64,000 nt of DNA, from NCBI GenBank assembly GCA_035079385.1, contig JAVHKY010000003.1, forward strand, positions 6,737,501 through 6,801,500. Direction: 5' to 3'. The notes under the pieces were generated by a model. It worked only from the letters and a program-made list of their open reading frames with translations, was not told the origin of the DNA and did not search any database. This stretch comes from Aspidiotus rigidus (Eukaryota; Arthropoda; Insecta; Hemiptera; Diaspididae). Positions 47,320 to 59,478 of the stretch are shown here, one piece after another. Both the position numbers and the translations under genes were made by a program. Positions within the stretch are counted from its first letter, which is position 1; each line of letters begins with the position of its first letter.

Positions 47320-47810
47320 CTAGGCTTCACTGGGATTGTAGCTATTTCCTGTAACCATAGGCGAAAAGTGGAGTGTTAGTCACGCGACAGCAGGATCTCT
47401 TCTTCTCATCTATTTCAGGATAAGAATAAGCTGTTAAACAACTCATACCATAAATGTATACATGTCTCACAACCACCCAGACACCGCAACCGGAAACCCA
47501 ACTACTTGGGGAAGGCGGTTATTTCCCTGTAACCATCGACCAAAAGTGGAGTACTGGGCAATGCGCTGCGGATGAACACTTGCTTCTCTTAATTACAGCT
47601 TAGAGTAAGATGTTAACCAATCATCGATGTAATTGTACACATATTCTCATGACCACCAACCACACCGCAACCGGCTGCCCTGCTACTAGGGAAGGCGGTT
47701 ATCTCCCTGTAACCATCGACCAAAAGTGGAGTATTGGACAAGCCTTGCGGAGCAATACTTTCTTCTATTACAGGTATAGAGTAAGATTGTCAACCAACCA
47801 TAATTTATAA
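47320..47810. repeat. Tandem repeat, ~175-bp unit, three units
   Basis: The block CTGTAACCATCGACCAAAAG then TGGAGTA..GG..A occurs near 47341, 47528 and 47709, each followed by a GCGGA-type and CTTCT block and an intervening 'GACCACC..ACACCGCAACCGG' part. It lies downstream of the LINE fragment and is probably its 3' UTR repeats. Confidence 0.75.
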
Positions 47811-50450
47811 TTGTACCATGTATATTTCACTAGGTACCAATCATTATTATTATTAGTACACCTCTATCCCATATGTTTTAGGGAATAGTAGAGGAGTCCC
47901 CTCCGGTATTGTACCTCCCAACCAACAGTTTTCTCCTCCCAGCTGCTCTGAGATCACTGTTTAGATCAATTGGGGCAACTGAGAGGATGATTAATAGCCG
48001 AAGTATGAAAGGGAAACCCGTCCAGTGCATAAGTCAACTCGACAAGTCTCTGCGGGCAACCCTTGAGTATGGAAGCACATAGTTATAAACTACATATAGG
48101 ATGATGAAACCCCTTGCAGGGAGCGATCTCTCTGCAAGGGCTAGTTTCCAATATTGTCTTTTTCGCAAAATATACTCGCCCCATGGGGTAAATTCCAACT
48201 GGGGAACCCCAAAAAAAAAAAAAAAAGGTTTAACTAGGCTCCCCCTCCGGGGGCACACTGGCGAGGACACAACGTGTCTTGGAACTGGTGTGTCTTCAAG
48301 TCTTACCACTGCCTTGCCCTGGCGAGGGGGCTTACGACTGGGAGAGGAAGCTATTGCTTTGGACAGCACGCGGTGGAAGCTGAAAAGCGGAAAGGCAAAT
48401 AGTCGCTGTCACTCTCCAATATAGTCAACTAAAAGTGGTATAGGCGAACTTCCCCCTGGAAGGATGTCAATCAGGGTCCTCCCCACTGCTATGTGGGAAG
48501 CAAGGAGTAACTGACACATCCTTAAGCCCAGCTGCTACCATACTTGTATGGTGAGGGGAGTCACTCCCTCGGGAATGACACAGCAGCGGGCTCGCACAGA
48601 CTTCTCCCTGTGTATGGCACCCTCATATTTTTAGCATCACTGATCACCACTGTATCCTATCACTCTTCTCTTTTCGATTAGGTTAAGGCACTCCTTTCCT
48701 ATCTATCTCCCTTTTCTATCTTCATGGCTGTCGACTTAAGACAAGGTAGCTGCACCTACAGCAGGGGGTACTGTTTCGGGATTCCTACCGATTTCTTTGA
48801 CCCATCTTCTCTGTTTTCATCCATGCTCTCTTGCATGCGTAATCCACTCCTCGCAGTACATCTAGCAACTGGGGTTACGTACGGCCTGAGCCTCATGGCC
48901 ACTGAAGGTTATCGCAGGCCTTCACGTCCAATGGATGGATTGGGTTACGTACTGCCCTGCCTTGCACTTCCCGATGGGGACATGAGGAGCAGCCTTCACG
49001 TCCCGGTTTGCCAGTTGCACACATACGCGAGTCTCCTTTGAACCTAGCCTAACAATACATCTAACACACATCTGACTAACGTTAGAATTTCTACCCCACC
49101 CCCCCTCCACTACACTGTCTTAGGACAAGTGGAGGGGACTTCAAACATCGTTCCAACTAACCCACACCTCTTCTCTGAAGATGAACGCTGAAATGAGACG
49201 GGAAAGCCCTGTACAGGTAATCCCAGAACCTAGAAGCAACCTCTCTCTACTACCCACCAGCGGAAGCAGAGAGGCCTCCGGAATACCATACCTATTCCCA
49301 CTAAACCACTCCCCACTCCTTCCACTCAGCTACCAGCTGAAGAAGATCCCAACAACAAATCTGTCCTTCCAAGACAGATGCAGAAATGCAATAGGGAAAC
49401 CCATCTGCGGGTGACCCTTGACCGTGGAAGCGAACCCCCCTTTTCCTCTACCTCCCACTCCAGGGATGAGTAGACGGTCTGGGAACATCATTCCCAACTT
49501 AGTAATAATAGTAGTATTATTATTAGTGTTATTATTATTACTATATCTACTTTTAGGCCTCTTACCCTTATTTTCTTAGTTTATCTTTGCATTCGTCAGC
49601 CAACAGCTGACGATCTCCAAACTACACATTCTTCACCCTCGAAGAAGTCGCCGAAGCGCAAAGGAATCCGCCCTGACCGCGGAAGCGTACCCCCTCTCTA
49701 CTCCCTTTTCAAGGGACTTAGTCAAGTAGAGAGCCTCGGAACACAGCTTCCCACTAAACTACACTCCCTAACCAGGGAATGCCGAAGCGCGATGGGGAAA
49801 CCCGTCCAGTGCATATAAGTCTACTTGACAGTCCCTGCGGGCGACCCTCTGACCACGGAAGCAACCACCACATAAGCCACACAAGACACTCATCGTCTTA
49901 GAGACCAAGACACGTACAGTCAGTGTCACCTCCGATACGGTTATCTGCAATGCAGGCCTTCACGTCCAATCCTATGGGCGGGATTGGGTTACGTACTGCC
50001 TCGCTTGTCACCTCCTTAAGCATAGGCTGGCACGAGCTATCTACGGAATGACAGTGTATCTCGCTAACGCTTATTATTTATTGACAATATGAGCTCTCGC
50101 GTCCGTCAGAGTGGTGCCTGACTGGACCAAGTACCGTCCCATATATGTCCCCTTTCGACAGCAAAAAGGCTTTCACGTCCAATCAGGTATTTCTGCTCTG
50201 CCTGTTTGGATTACGTATCGACCCGCCTCTGTCACCTCTCAAGCAAGAGCGACTGCTACACTGCATTCACGTCTTGGTCAACTACCAACTCGCCTCGGCG
50301 AGAGGACCCCCCAAGGTTTAACTAGGCTAAACGCGAAAGGTCTGACGCGGAACGAGTGAGTCCATCTGCTATAGTTAGCCTGACGTATTCCCAACATGCC
50401 CAAGCTAAACCGAGGGAATGAAGTGGGCATCCGCTTCGGGTTAACCTCTT
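47811..50450. repeat. GC-richer block of dispersed repeated modules
   Basis: Several modules recur here. One is GGTTTAACTAGGCT (near 47311, 48227, 50314). Another is GGGAAACCCGTCCAGTGCAT with CTGCGGGCGACCCT (near 48010, 49395 and 49797). A third is GGCCTTCACGTCCAAT...GGGTTACGTACTGCC (near 48917, 49953 and 50167). No coherent protein is encoded. The block looks like non-coding ends of one or more LINE copies or an expanded composite repeat. Part of it (48160-48230) reappears inverted at 56130-56190. Confidence 0.6.
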
Positions 50451-50514
50451 TCTTCCTTCCTACATGTACATGATCCAACGATTTTCCTTGAAGAGTCGAA
50501 ATTGAAAACAAAAA

Positions 50515-50760
50515 ATCAAAAAACGGGTAGAAGCTAACATGTCTCCTTCAGGGATGCGTTTTATAGCATTGTATGTGCTTGCTTACTGCACTTCGATTTA
50601 ATATATCGATTATATTAATTCATGATGACGTTATAGTAACGTAAGCTCCCCCATATTCCAACTTAGTTAAGCCTAGTATTTTGTATGTTCGGCTATTTAC
50701 CTTACGGGCTCATTCGCTTTTTCAAAAGAGCACTATAGTATTGTCCCAGTATACTGTATG
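50515..50760. repeat. Long direct repeat D, copy 2
   Basis: It matches 44735-45060 in order: CTAACATGTCTCC, AATATATCGATTATATTAAT, GATGACGTTATAGTAACG, CTAGTATTTTGTATGTTCGG and GGGCTCATTCGC. Confidence 0.7.
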
Positions 50761-50790
50761 TTGGGCTCAAGGAAATATATTCCTTTCAAC

Positions 50791-52716
50791 AAGAACCTGT
50801 TTTATAAATAGTTTTTTTTTTTGACATGTTCCATGTCTTTTCTCTCGCCGGACCCCGATTTTGAAACTCGCGAGTACACCCCGCGTAATAATAATAATTA
50901 ATAATAAATAAATAAATAAATAAATAAATAATAAATAATTAAATAATTAAATAATTAAATAAATAAATAATTAAATAATTAATATAATTAATAATTAGAA
51001 AATCTCTATCCCGTGGGTGATTCAGAAATTCGCGAGTACACCCCGCGTAATAATAATAAATAATTAATTAATTAATCGATTAATAATTAAATAATTAAAT
51101 AGATAAATAAAAAAATAATTAAGTAAATAAATAATTAAATAATTAATATAATTAATAATTAGAAAATCTCTACCCCTTGGGTGATTCAGAAATTCGCGAG
51201 TACACCCCGCGTAATAATAATAAATAATTAATTAATTAATTAATTAATTAATTAATTAATTAATTAATTAATAATTAAATAATTAAATAATTAAATAATT
51301 AAATAAATAAATAATTAAATAATTAATATAATTAAATAATTAAATAAATAAATAATTAAATAATTAATATAATTAATAATTAGAAAATTGCGAGACAGGG
51401 GGCGAACTAACGGCGCGTGTTCGCGCTACCTCATATTTCTCATAGGAGACATGTATTTTCTCATACCATTCCAATACAACAGCGAGATCGCTCATTCGCC
51501 CCACGAAAGTTGATACCTCAAAATATAGAACACCCACAATTACCTCAAAATACTTCTCATACAAGACTTATACAACGCCAAGATAGGTAAAGGGGTAAAC
51601 GAATAATATCTCACGAACACTTGACCTAGTAGAAGAATTAATAATAAATAAATAAATAAATAAATAAATGAATAAATAAATAAATAGATAAATAAATAAA
51701 TAAATAGATAAATAAATAAATAGATAGATAAATAAATAAATAAATAAATAATATTAAATAATTAGATAATTAAATAATTAAATAATTAAATAAATAAATG
51801 AATAAATAATTAAATAATTAAATAATTAAATAAATAAAGGCTGAATAGTCGAAATTTTTCCAAGTCCCCTAGACTTGAATTGTCTCATACCACTCCAATA
51901 CAACAGCGAGACAGGGGGCGAACGAGCGGAGCGAGTTCGATCGCTCGTTCGCCCCACCGAAAGTTGATACCTCAAAATATAGAACACCCACAATTACCTC
52001 AAAATATTTCTCATACAAGACTTATACGACGCCAAGATAGGTAAAGGGGTAAATGAATAATATCTCACGAACACTTGACCTAGTACAAGAATTAATAATA
52101 AATAAATAAATTAATAAATAAATAAATAAATAAATAATATTAAATAATCAAATAATTGAATAATTAAATAATTAAATAAATGAAGGCTGGATAGTCGAAA
52201 TTTTTCCATGTCCCCTAGACTTGAATTGTCACATACTATTCCAATACAACAGCGAGACAGGGGGCGAACGAGCGGAGCGAGTTCGCGCTACCTCGTATTT
52301 CTCATAGAAGACTTATACGACGCCAAGATAGGTAAAGGGGTAAACGAATAATATCTCACGAACACCTGACCTAGTAAAAGCCTAGACTGAAATATTTCAA
52401 GATGACTGATAAAATATAAAAGACATGGGCTATGCCAGAAAATATTTAATTGCCGTCTTTTCGTCCCGGCATGAATCTAACTTCAACGTTATTCATTAGG
52501 GGCTCAGAAAAATTCCAAGTTCCAAACCATTGTGAGGGTGGGACTTGAAAAATTTCACTTCTAAGCGTCAATACCGTAAGGAGGCGACTTGAAAGAATTC
52601 AGCTATACGTATGAGAGATCGAGACTTTTGAGTTATGTAATAGAAGGAGGATTTCGAAAAAGGTCGATCCTGACCGATTATTGAAATCGAAAAATCTCCC
52701 ATAAAACAGGTTCCCT
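50791..52716. mobile_element. Family B copy 3, enclosing a family H element
   Basis: Left end AGAACCTGTTTTATAAA, right end CCCATAAAACAGGTTCCCT at about 52697-52716. The modular hairpin-ended element at 50823-52438 lies inside it, showing it is the younger insertion. Confidence 0.55.
50823..52438 (+). mobile_element. Hairpin-ended modular element (family H), copy 2
   Basis: It starts with GACATGTTCCATGTC right after a T-run and ends AAAAGACATGGGCTATGCCAG, lacking about 20 bp present at the same place in copy 1. The module with GAAAATCTCTACCCC, GGGTGATTCAGAAATTCG and CGAGTACACCCCGCGTAAT occurs at least twice (near 51000 and 51166), separated by TAAT/AATTA minisatellite. GGCTGGATAGTC-type units follow near 51839 and 52185. 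Confidence 0.8.
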
Positions 52717-53991
52717 ATTCGCCTCAATTAATATAGTGAATGGACGAAAAGAGTGGCGAGTTTTTTTTTCTCGAAATTTTGAGATGTATCCTCTCTCCAC
52801 CTGAAATTGTATACAATTTTAGAGATTCTGGCCCATATTGAACCACTGCAAAGCGACAGAGAAGACAAAGTGGCGAAAGACTTCACAAATTTGAACAAAG
52901 TAACCCTCCCTTGGCGTTGTCAGATGTCAGAAATAACCACCGTCCCTACGTACTCAAAAACTGGGCGGCGCTTTGCTTAAACCAAATCAATATCAAGGCC
53001 AACTTCTTAGATTGTACACCTAGTATAGGTAGATCAACCAGAAAAGGCCTCACGACTCAGTCACTTTACCTTGAAAAGTAGCGTTCACAAATGACACCTC
53101 TTTCACAGATAGCGAGTAATACATTATCTAATCATATCCGAAGTTTTCTTCTATCGGCGATACATATAATTGTTCTTGTAGACGCTCACTGTTGAAGTTG
53201 AAAAGCGTTCTCCCCAACATCCGTAAGTACGATAATTACTAAAAATACCGAGTTGTTGAGCAATTGAGAAATTTTCTATTCATTCAATAATGTCGCTGAT
53301 ACAAAAATGATTTATAGCCCATTCTTAACAAAGACAATCTTTGAAATATCAGTAGCGTCGGTAGATGAATTACCTCCATTCCGTTTTCTTCGTCAGGCAT
53401 TCGTCATATTTACATAATTTAACCGAAAACAATAGGAAAATGATATAAATTAGCATCGCCAAAACAACTGTAGACAGAGAAAAGAACGTCTGATATTCTC
53501 TTTGTTTTCCAAACTTCAAAAACCTGATTGGCATTTCCAGGTTAAGCCTACATATTTTTCAGTGCGAAAAATGGTACGGTAAAGTATCGAATATAAGGTG
53601 TTCCTCATATTACGGTGCACGAAAATCGGATTTACACAGTTCGGCGTGTACTTTGATAAACGGTGTAAGACTCGTGCAGTTAAATTATACAATCACTCTT
53701 CCTATGTTTTTACATGGTCATTATGACGATGCATCCTCTCCAGTCAGTGCATCGTTCCCATCTCAATTCACAGTCCGATGCGTACCGGTACGTACTCTTT
53801 TGCTTGTTGTGGCTGGTGGTTTTGAATTCGCGCGTGTATTTGTACTTTCTTACTCGTAAGTTACATGCCTAAGTATATTATTTCGTGTAGTCATGTAATT
53901 ATCTGCAAGATGGGATCCGAAATCGAACGTATTTTTGTAATGTGTCGTAATGAAAGGTGAATGAGAATTTACGATATAGTTTGAAGCTAAG
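52717..53991. other. Upstream region of the HSPA12-like gene
   Basis: Mixed sequence without a recognisable frame. It presumably contains the promoter and 5' UTR of the gene starting at 53992; there is no obvious core promoter motif. Confidence 0.4.
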
Positions 53992-56900
53992 ATGAGACAG
54001 CCAGCGAGGGTCAAAGATCCTCGAAGAGTTGGTCAAGTATTCCAAGATGAAGCACTTCCTGAAGACCCAGAAAACGATGTGATTGCCGCGGAAAATTGGA
54101 AATCTGTCATGACCGGTGAATACTTGATTAATGTTCATGACAACCGTTCAGTGATAGCATAAACACTACTGAGGTACATTTGCACATTTTTCCAGAGCTC
54201 CACGAAAAGAAGCTTCAAGGGCGGGATGTACAATTCAACGTACCAACTAAATTAAGAACGTCTTTTGATTCTGGGATCCAGCAGGAGTACAATTCAGATA
54301 ACGATGAGGTATCGAATTCAATTCACACAACATTGAAAAGGTACGATTGCAAATTTTTTTATAGGAAATTTTTATTTGATTTAAATTCTAATTTCGGCCT
54401 CGGGACTAGTCGCCGAATGTACAGTCATCATTCTTCATGTGAATTTTCTGGTTGAGGTTTGATGGAAGCCGGGGATCAATGCCCTCCATTGACCTTCTCC
54501 CTCTAAATCTGGATTCTATTCCACAAAAATTTTTCTTAATTTTATTTCCTAAATAACCGTCCTCATTCGTTTGATTTGAAAAATGGATTTTTATGAAATT
54601 GACGTTAGTTCAAATCTAAACAATTATTCTTCGCAGATCTATGAAAAACCCAGGTATACCTTTTGAAATGCTTTGTAATATTCAAAAAAATCTAGTACGC
54701 AATAAAATGAGACTCATGACGATGCATGAGGGAAATTTGGTTCAGTGTTATGAATTTAGTCTTAATTTCTACTTACAATAGATTTGGCTAACGAAAATTC
54801 CAGTGAAAAAAAGTTATCCCTAGCTGTGGCATTAGAGAGAAGAAAGAGTGCCTGGTGCTGAGAGGAGCGAAAAATTATGCTCGAATTAAAAGCAAAATCC
54901 AATTGCGAATATAAAACTATACGGCCTCCTTAACGAAGTTAAACGAGGAGCGTAGGGAACCTATGCTATGGATCGAATTGGTTTTTATAATGAGAAATGA
55001 ATTCAAAATTCGAGGGCCGAAGAGTCCAAATTCTTCTGAGTCTTCTTTTATCGTAAATGTACCTATAGCTTAAAAGTCGAAATCTTAACAGGGAACCTGA
55101 TTTATTTGGGGTTCTGAGAAAATCCATCCTGCAACGTATAATCTCACTATAGGAGGAAAATTTGGAAAAAAGTTCTCCAAATCCCTCTCTGATCATAATT
55201 ATACAGTTCTAAAGTCAAAATTTCATCAAGTTCCGGTACCTCGAAAGTCATAATTTTTTAAAGTTCCCCTTCTATCATAGCTCCTGTCGTATTAATAGAA
55301 AATCGATTTTAGACGTAGGTAGTAACATAAGTGAGTTGAAAAAGATTTGTCTTTATTACTTCAGAAATATTTGGAAACAATTAGTCGCTACCACCAGGGT
55401 AGCATTTTCAAGAAAGAGTAAAACTAGACTGAATGAGAATACAGCGGTGCGCGAACGCGAGAAAAAAAAAGTGAGGATCGTGTGTAATCATGAATCATCG
55501 CTTTATATACAGACTGTAGAGTTTGACGGTTTTGAAATTAACTCTATGCTATTACGACTAACTATATTGATAAGTTCGAGTTTCTTACATTCACCATTAT
55601 TACGTTCACGACCTAGAATATTAGTAGAGGCAAACTGAAATATTATATGACTCGTATGGTGATAGCGAAACGTAGCAACATTACTAATTGTTTCCATAAA
55701 TTTCTATGATAATGAAACCGAATTTTCTATCTTTCATCATAATATTTATCATTAATAGCTCGCAAGTCAAAATTTCTTGGTGTCCCACTCCTATTATAAG
55801 TAGCTCCTACAATCAAAGTCAAACATACAAAATAAAATATTTGCGGTCCCTCATTGGAATCGCCTACAACCTTAGAAAAAAAAAGTTTTCCCTTTTACAC
55901 TCAAGCATCGGATCGGAATAATTCAGTAAAAACTTTGAAATACATATTCCAAATCAATTGAAGCTGAACAAAATTCTTTCAGATCCCACCTTCCCCGTAA
56001 AACAGGTTCAGTACACCCCTAGTTTAACTCCGTGAAAACTCGTGAGTTTTTCCTATTGCACGGTGTCTGGTACCCACTGTCCGGCAGGCCGGCAACCCGA
56101 TCTAATTTGATAGGAGGGCAAAACCAATTTTTTTTTTTTTTTGGTTCCCCTCTTTGAGTTTACTCAATGGGGCGAGTGTATTACCTATCCCCCGCTGCTA
56201 AGGGTGTAATGGGGCAGTGCTTAGCAGCGGGCAGAGAGAATTTGTAACCTAACCTAACTATGCAAGAGAAGGGCAATTCAACTCTTTTATTAGGATAGGT
56301 CAGTTCTTGCCGGAAAATAGGACGCCAAAATTTTAAAAAGACCCCCCATAGAACAGCTTCCCTGTTGAAAGATTTTCTACGAACAAAAAATAGAGATCAT
56401 GTTTCATGTACGCAGTGAAGCTCATGACATCGAGGTTTATGGGGCACGCGGGATCTGAAAAATGTAGATTGTAACATCAGAAGGCTGACCCATGGAGTCA
56501 TTAAATTGTGACGTCACAGACCCGGACTATGGAGCTATAATATGTAGTAAGAGGGGGACTTGGATGAAACATGAAACCTGTCAAAAAATGAGAAAGGACA
56601 AGGAAAAAAGAGAGAAACTGAGCGGAGGGGGTGTGAAAATCAATGGAGACTTGAAAATTGAATAGTAAAGTAGAGAGGTATAATAGACCCAAATCGGAGT
56701 TGAGGAAATAAAATCGAAATTATGAGAAGAAATACGCGGATGAAGCTGAGGAAAAATGAAGAAATTGCGGGAAGGAATATTCAAAAAACAATCAATAAAA
56801 TACACGCCGCATTTCCTATCTGAAAACGAAACTCATCGTTTTCCAAAATCCGCGTCAGAAAGTCATCTACAGTTTTCCTCCCACAATTTCTAACCACCCC

Positions 56901-58286
56901 ATCCTGCAAGTTAGCACCACAAAAGTTTTTGGCCTCGATTTCCACAACCGTCACTCTTGGATCCTTGCATCAAACTAACAAAATCAAAATACATTCGAGC
57001 ACTCAATGTCCTGAAATTCCTTTCTCACCCTAAAGTAGGTTGTAACTGAAAAATCCTCCTCCATCTCTACCAGTGCTTAATCCGATCCTTCCTCAATTAA
57101 AGAGCTCACCCATTTACGGTCTCCCCCCCCCCTTCACTCACCTAAAACTACTGGACACAAACTTTGTACTGAGAATAAGCTACTGGAGCATTCTGAACCA
57201 GTCCCCCTGAAAGCCTCTGTGCAGACACTTGCTTCCCCCCACACCATTATCGACGCCTTAAACTAACAACCAACTTCCTCACAACTATCCTGCAATATCC
57301 TCAAATCCCCGTCCACCATCGCATATTCCACTTTCACCACAATCAAAACTTCGTGACGAACCTAACCCCGAACTCCGAGTAGCGCAAACTTTTCAAAAAA
57401 CCCCTACAGAACAGGTTCAATGTTATAATGTACGCGTTTCGAACCCTAGCTTCCCTGCTCTCCTCAATTAAGGCAGTGTTTTTTTTTTCAAAAAAAGAAA
57501 GCGAGTCAATGACCTATGAATTTTTATTCCAGATTCTTATTTCTATCTTCGTCACATCATCTAATCAGATATATTGTTTCTTGTAGGTTGGTTGAGCTAT
57601 CGAAAGAACAGCAAATCTATTTGAGTCATTCTGAAAGTTGGAGCAGCATCGTCAATAGCGAGCTGCAACAGGTTCCTAAATTCAATTCGCAGCCATGTAA
57701 TACCGAAAGAGACATTATTGATTCGCGCTCCAGGAGCATCGACTGTATATCCGTTAAAAGTAGTAGCAGCAACGAAGCGAATAATTTAATCGAGGAAGTT
57801 ATAATGAAAAATTCATGTTCCAGTGAGAGGACGCTAAGTACGCTTTCTTTTAAATTTATTTGTAATATTAAAATTTTTAATGCGTTCATTTCACTAAGAA
57901 TGAAAGAGAAAATGAACGAGCGGGCCGCATTATTGAAAAGATTGAAGAGAATATTTTTACCGCAGGTCGACGACAAGTCAGTTTAGATGAACACGTGAAA
58001 AATATCAATTTTAGCGATCCGTATTCAATGCGCGATGCCATAGGCGGCCCTTCGGCGTGCAGCTCGGAAACTCCAAAAGAATTTGTCGACTCGTCGTTGA
58101 TCAACAACCAGATAAGAATGTCAGACAAAAATCCAACGAAAGTCGATTCGAAGCAAACGTCGATTACAGATAGTGACAATTCGGAAATCGTCGTCGCCAT
58201 CGATATAGGGACTTCATACTCTGGCTTCGCTTACGCAATTGACGATTTCACATCGAGTAGCGTAAAACTTCTAAAGAATCCACACG
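53992..58286 (+). CDS. HSPA12-like protein (Hsp70 superfamily), 5' part of gene
   Basis: Four exons that join in phase: 53992-54115 (MRQPARVKDPRRVGQVF start), 54196-54340, 57587-57837 and 57966-58286. They give 841 nt (about 280 codons). The fourth ends with the start of an Hsp70-type ATPase domain: EIVVAIDIGTSYSGFAYAI, the phosphate-1 loop in the form found in HSPA12A/B, with Asp at about residue 253. Upstream is about 245 residues of Ser/Asp/Glu-rich sequence with no domain I recognise, much longer than in vertebrate HSPA12. After the donor at 58287 (GTAATG) no further exon is seen before a LINE begins near 58960, so the rest of the ATPase domain must lie downstream, probably beyond the window. 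Exons 1-2 belong here by phase only. Confidence 0.62.
54947..57430. repeat. Cluster of family B ends and satellite-like phrases in an HSPA12-like intron
   Basis: Left-type ends near 54954 (GTAGGGAACCTATGCTATGG) and 55090 (CAGGGAACCTGATTTATTTG). Right-type ends near 55993 (CCCCGTAAAACAGGTTCAG), 56342 (CCCCCCATAGAACAGCTTCC) and 57400 (CCCCTACAGAACAGGTTC). The ends cannot be paired with confidence, which suggests nested or deleted copies. A TGTGACGTCACAGACCCGGA phrase lies near 56509, and an inverted copy of the 48160-48230 block at about 56130-56190. Confidence 0.6.
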
Positions 58287-58394
58287 GTAATGTAACACCT
58301 AATATTGTAAATAACCCACAAATTTCAGAACGCTTATCTGGAGCACCAGCATTTCAAATTCACCTAATCCAAGTTGCTAGAGTCCGCAATTAAT

Positions 58395-58960
58395 TTTTGC
58401 GTAAGTACAATTTCGACGAATAAAAGTCGTCGAGAGAGTTGAAGGTAGGCTTTAAAACCAGTACCGCGCGTACAGTGGGTTCAATTTGAGCGAGTTAATG
58501 ATTCGATTATGTTGAAGAATCAACGAGAAAGAAAATTACAGCGATTTTGAAAAAGTATTATAAGTTATGCGTCTATTATTGTCGAATGAGTAAAACGTAA
58601 TAGGTATAACGGATAACCGTATTCTCGCTCAATGAGAAGTTTCTCTTTTATTAATGACTCCTACCAATTTTTTGAAGTTTTAAGTTCTTATCATATAAGT
58701 AAAAGGTACCTATACAAATATCACCTGACTTCAATCATCATCCCAAATTGTCGAATATAAGTGAAGGGGAAGACGGAAGAGGGTGGAGGGTGGATGGTAA
58801 CTTTTTTCGACACGTCTGTGAGGTTTACAAAAATATACTCACACACATTTTATGGACTACGGTTTATGTTTCCAATCGGATAACCCTTCTCCTAACTCAA
58901 TATTTTCCTTACCATCGAGCTATCACTTGGCGCTAGTATGACCGCCTACAATTGCTCGTG
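58395..58960. other. Intron or intergenic sequence between the HSPA12-like exon and the LINE
   Basis: AT-rich, no supported frame. If the HSPA12-like gene continues, this is the start of its fourth intron. Confidence 0.5.
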
Positions 58961-59478
58961 TATTACCCGCTCGAAGGCTTGGTTTAGAGAGTCGGTCAGC
59001 CATTAAGTTCGTTAAAACGTAGAGCTACTCATTATTTTGTTACACCAAGTTGAATTGATGTTTAGAGAATGAGGTTCAACACCTTATTACAGCATTTTTA
59101 GATATTGAATCAGCTTACCCGAACGTACACATTCCCACTTTAACAAAATTACTATCTCAGATTGGCCTACCAGACCATTTTGTTCAATACGTCAATTTCT
59201 TGTTCATTAATCGTTGTATCTATCATTATTCTTACTCTGGAGTTTCGATTCAAAATTCGTACCTAGGCCTTCCGCAAGGATTCCCCTAATCCCCAACACT
59301 TTTCAACGTCTACGCTCTGTTTCTCATACCGAATGTTATCGATGTTAAATCCATTTTCTTCGCTGATGACATTATACTTTTCTCCGCTCACGAAAATCTT
59401 TCGGTCGCATCCAATCAAACGCAAAGCGCTATTAATCAAATTGCAACTAAGGCATGAGGACTTCATCTGTCAGCAACA

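Noticed and set aside
56240..56260. CCTAACCTAACCTAA-like phrase resembling the insect telomere repeat TTAGG
   Set aside because: Only about two units; too short for an interstitial telomere array.
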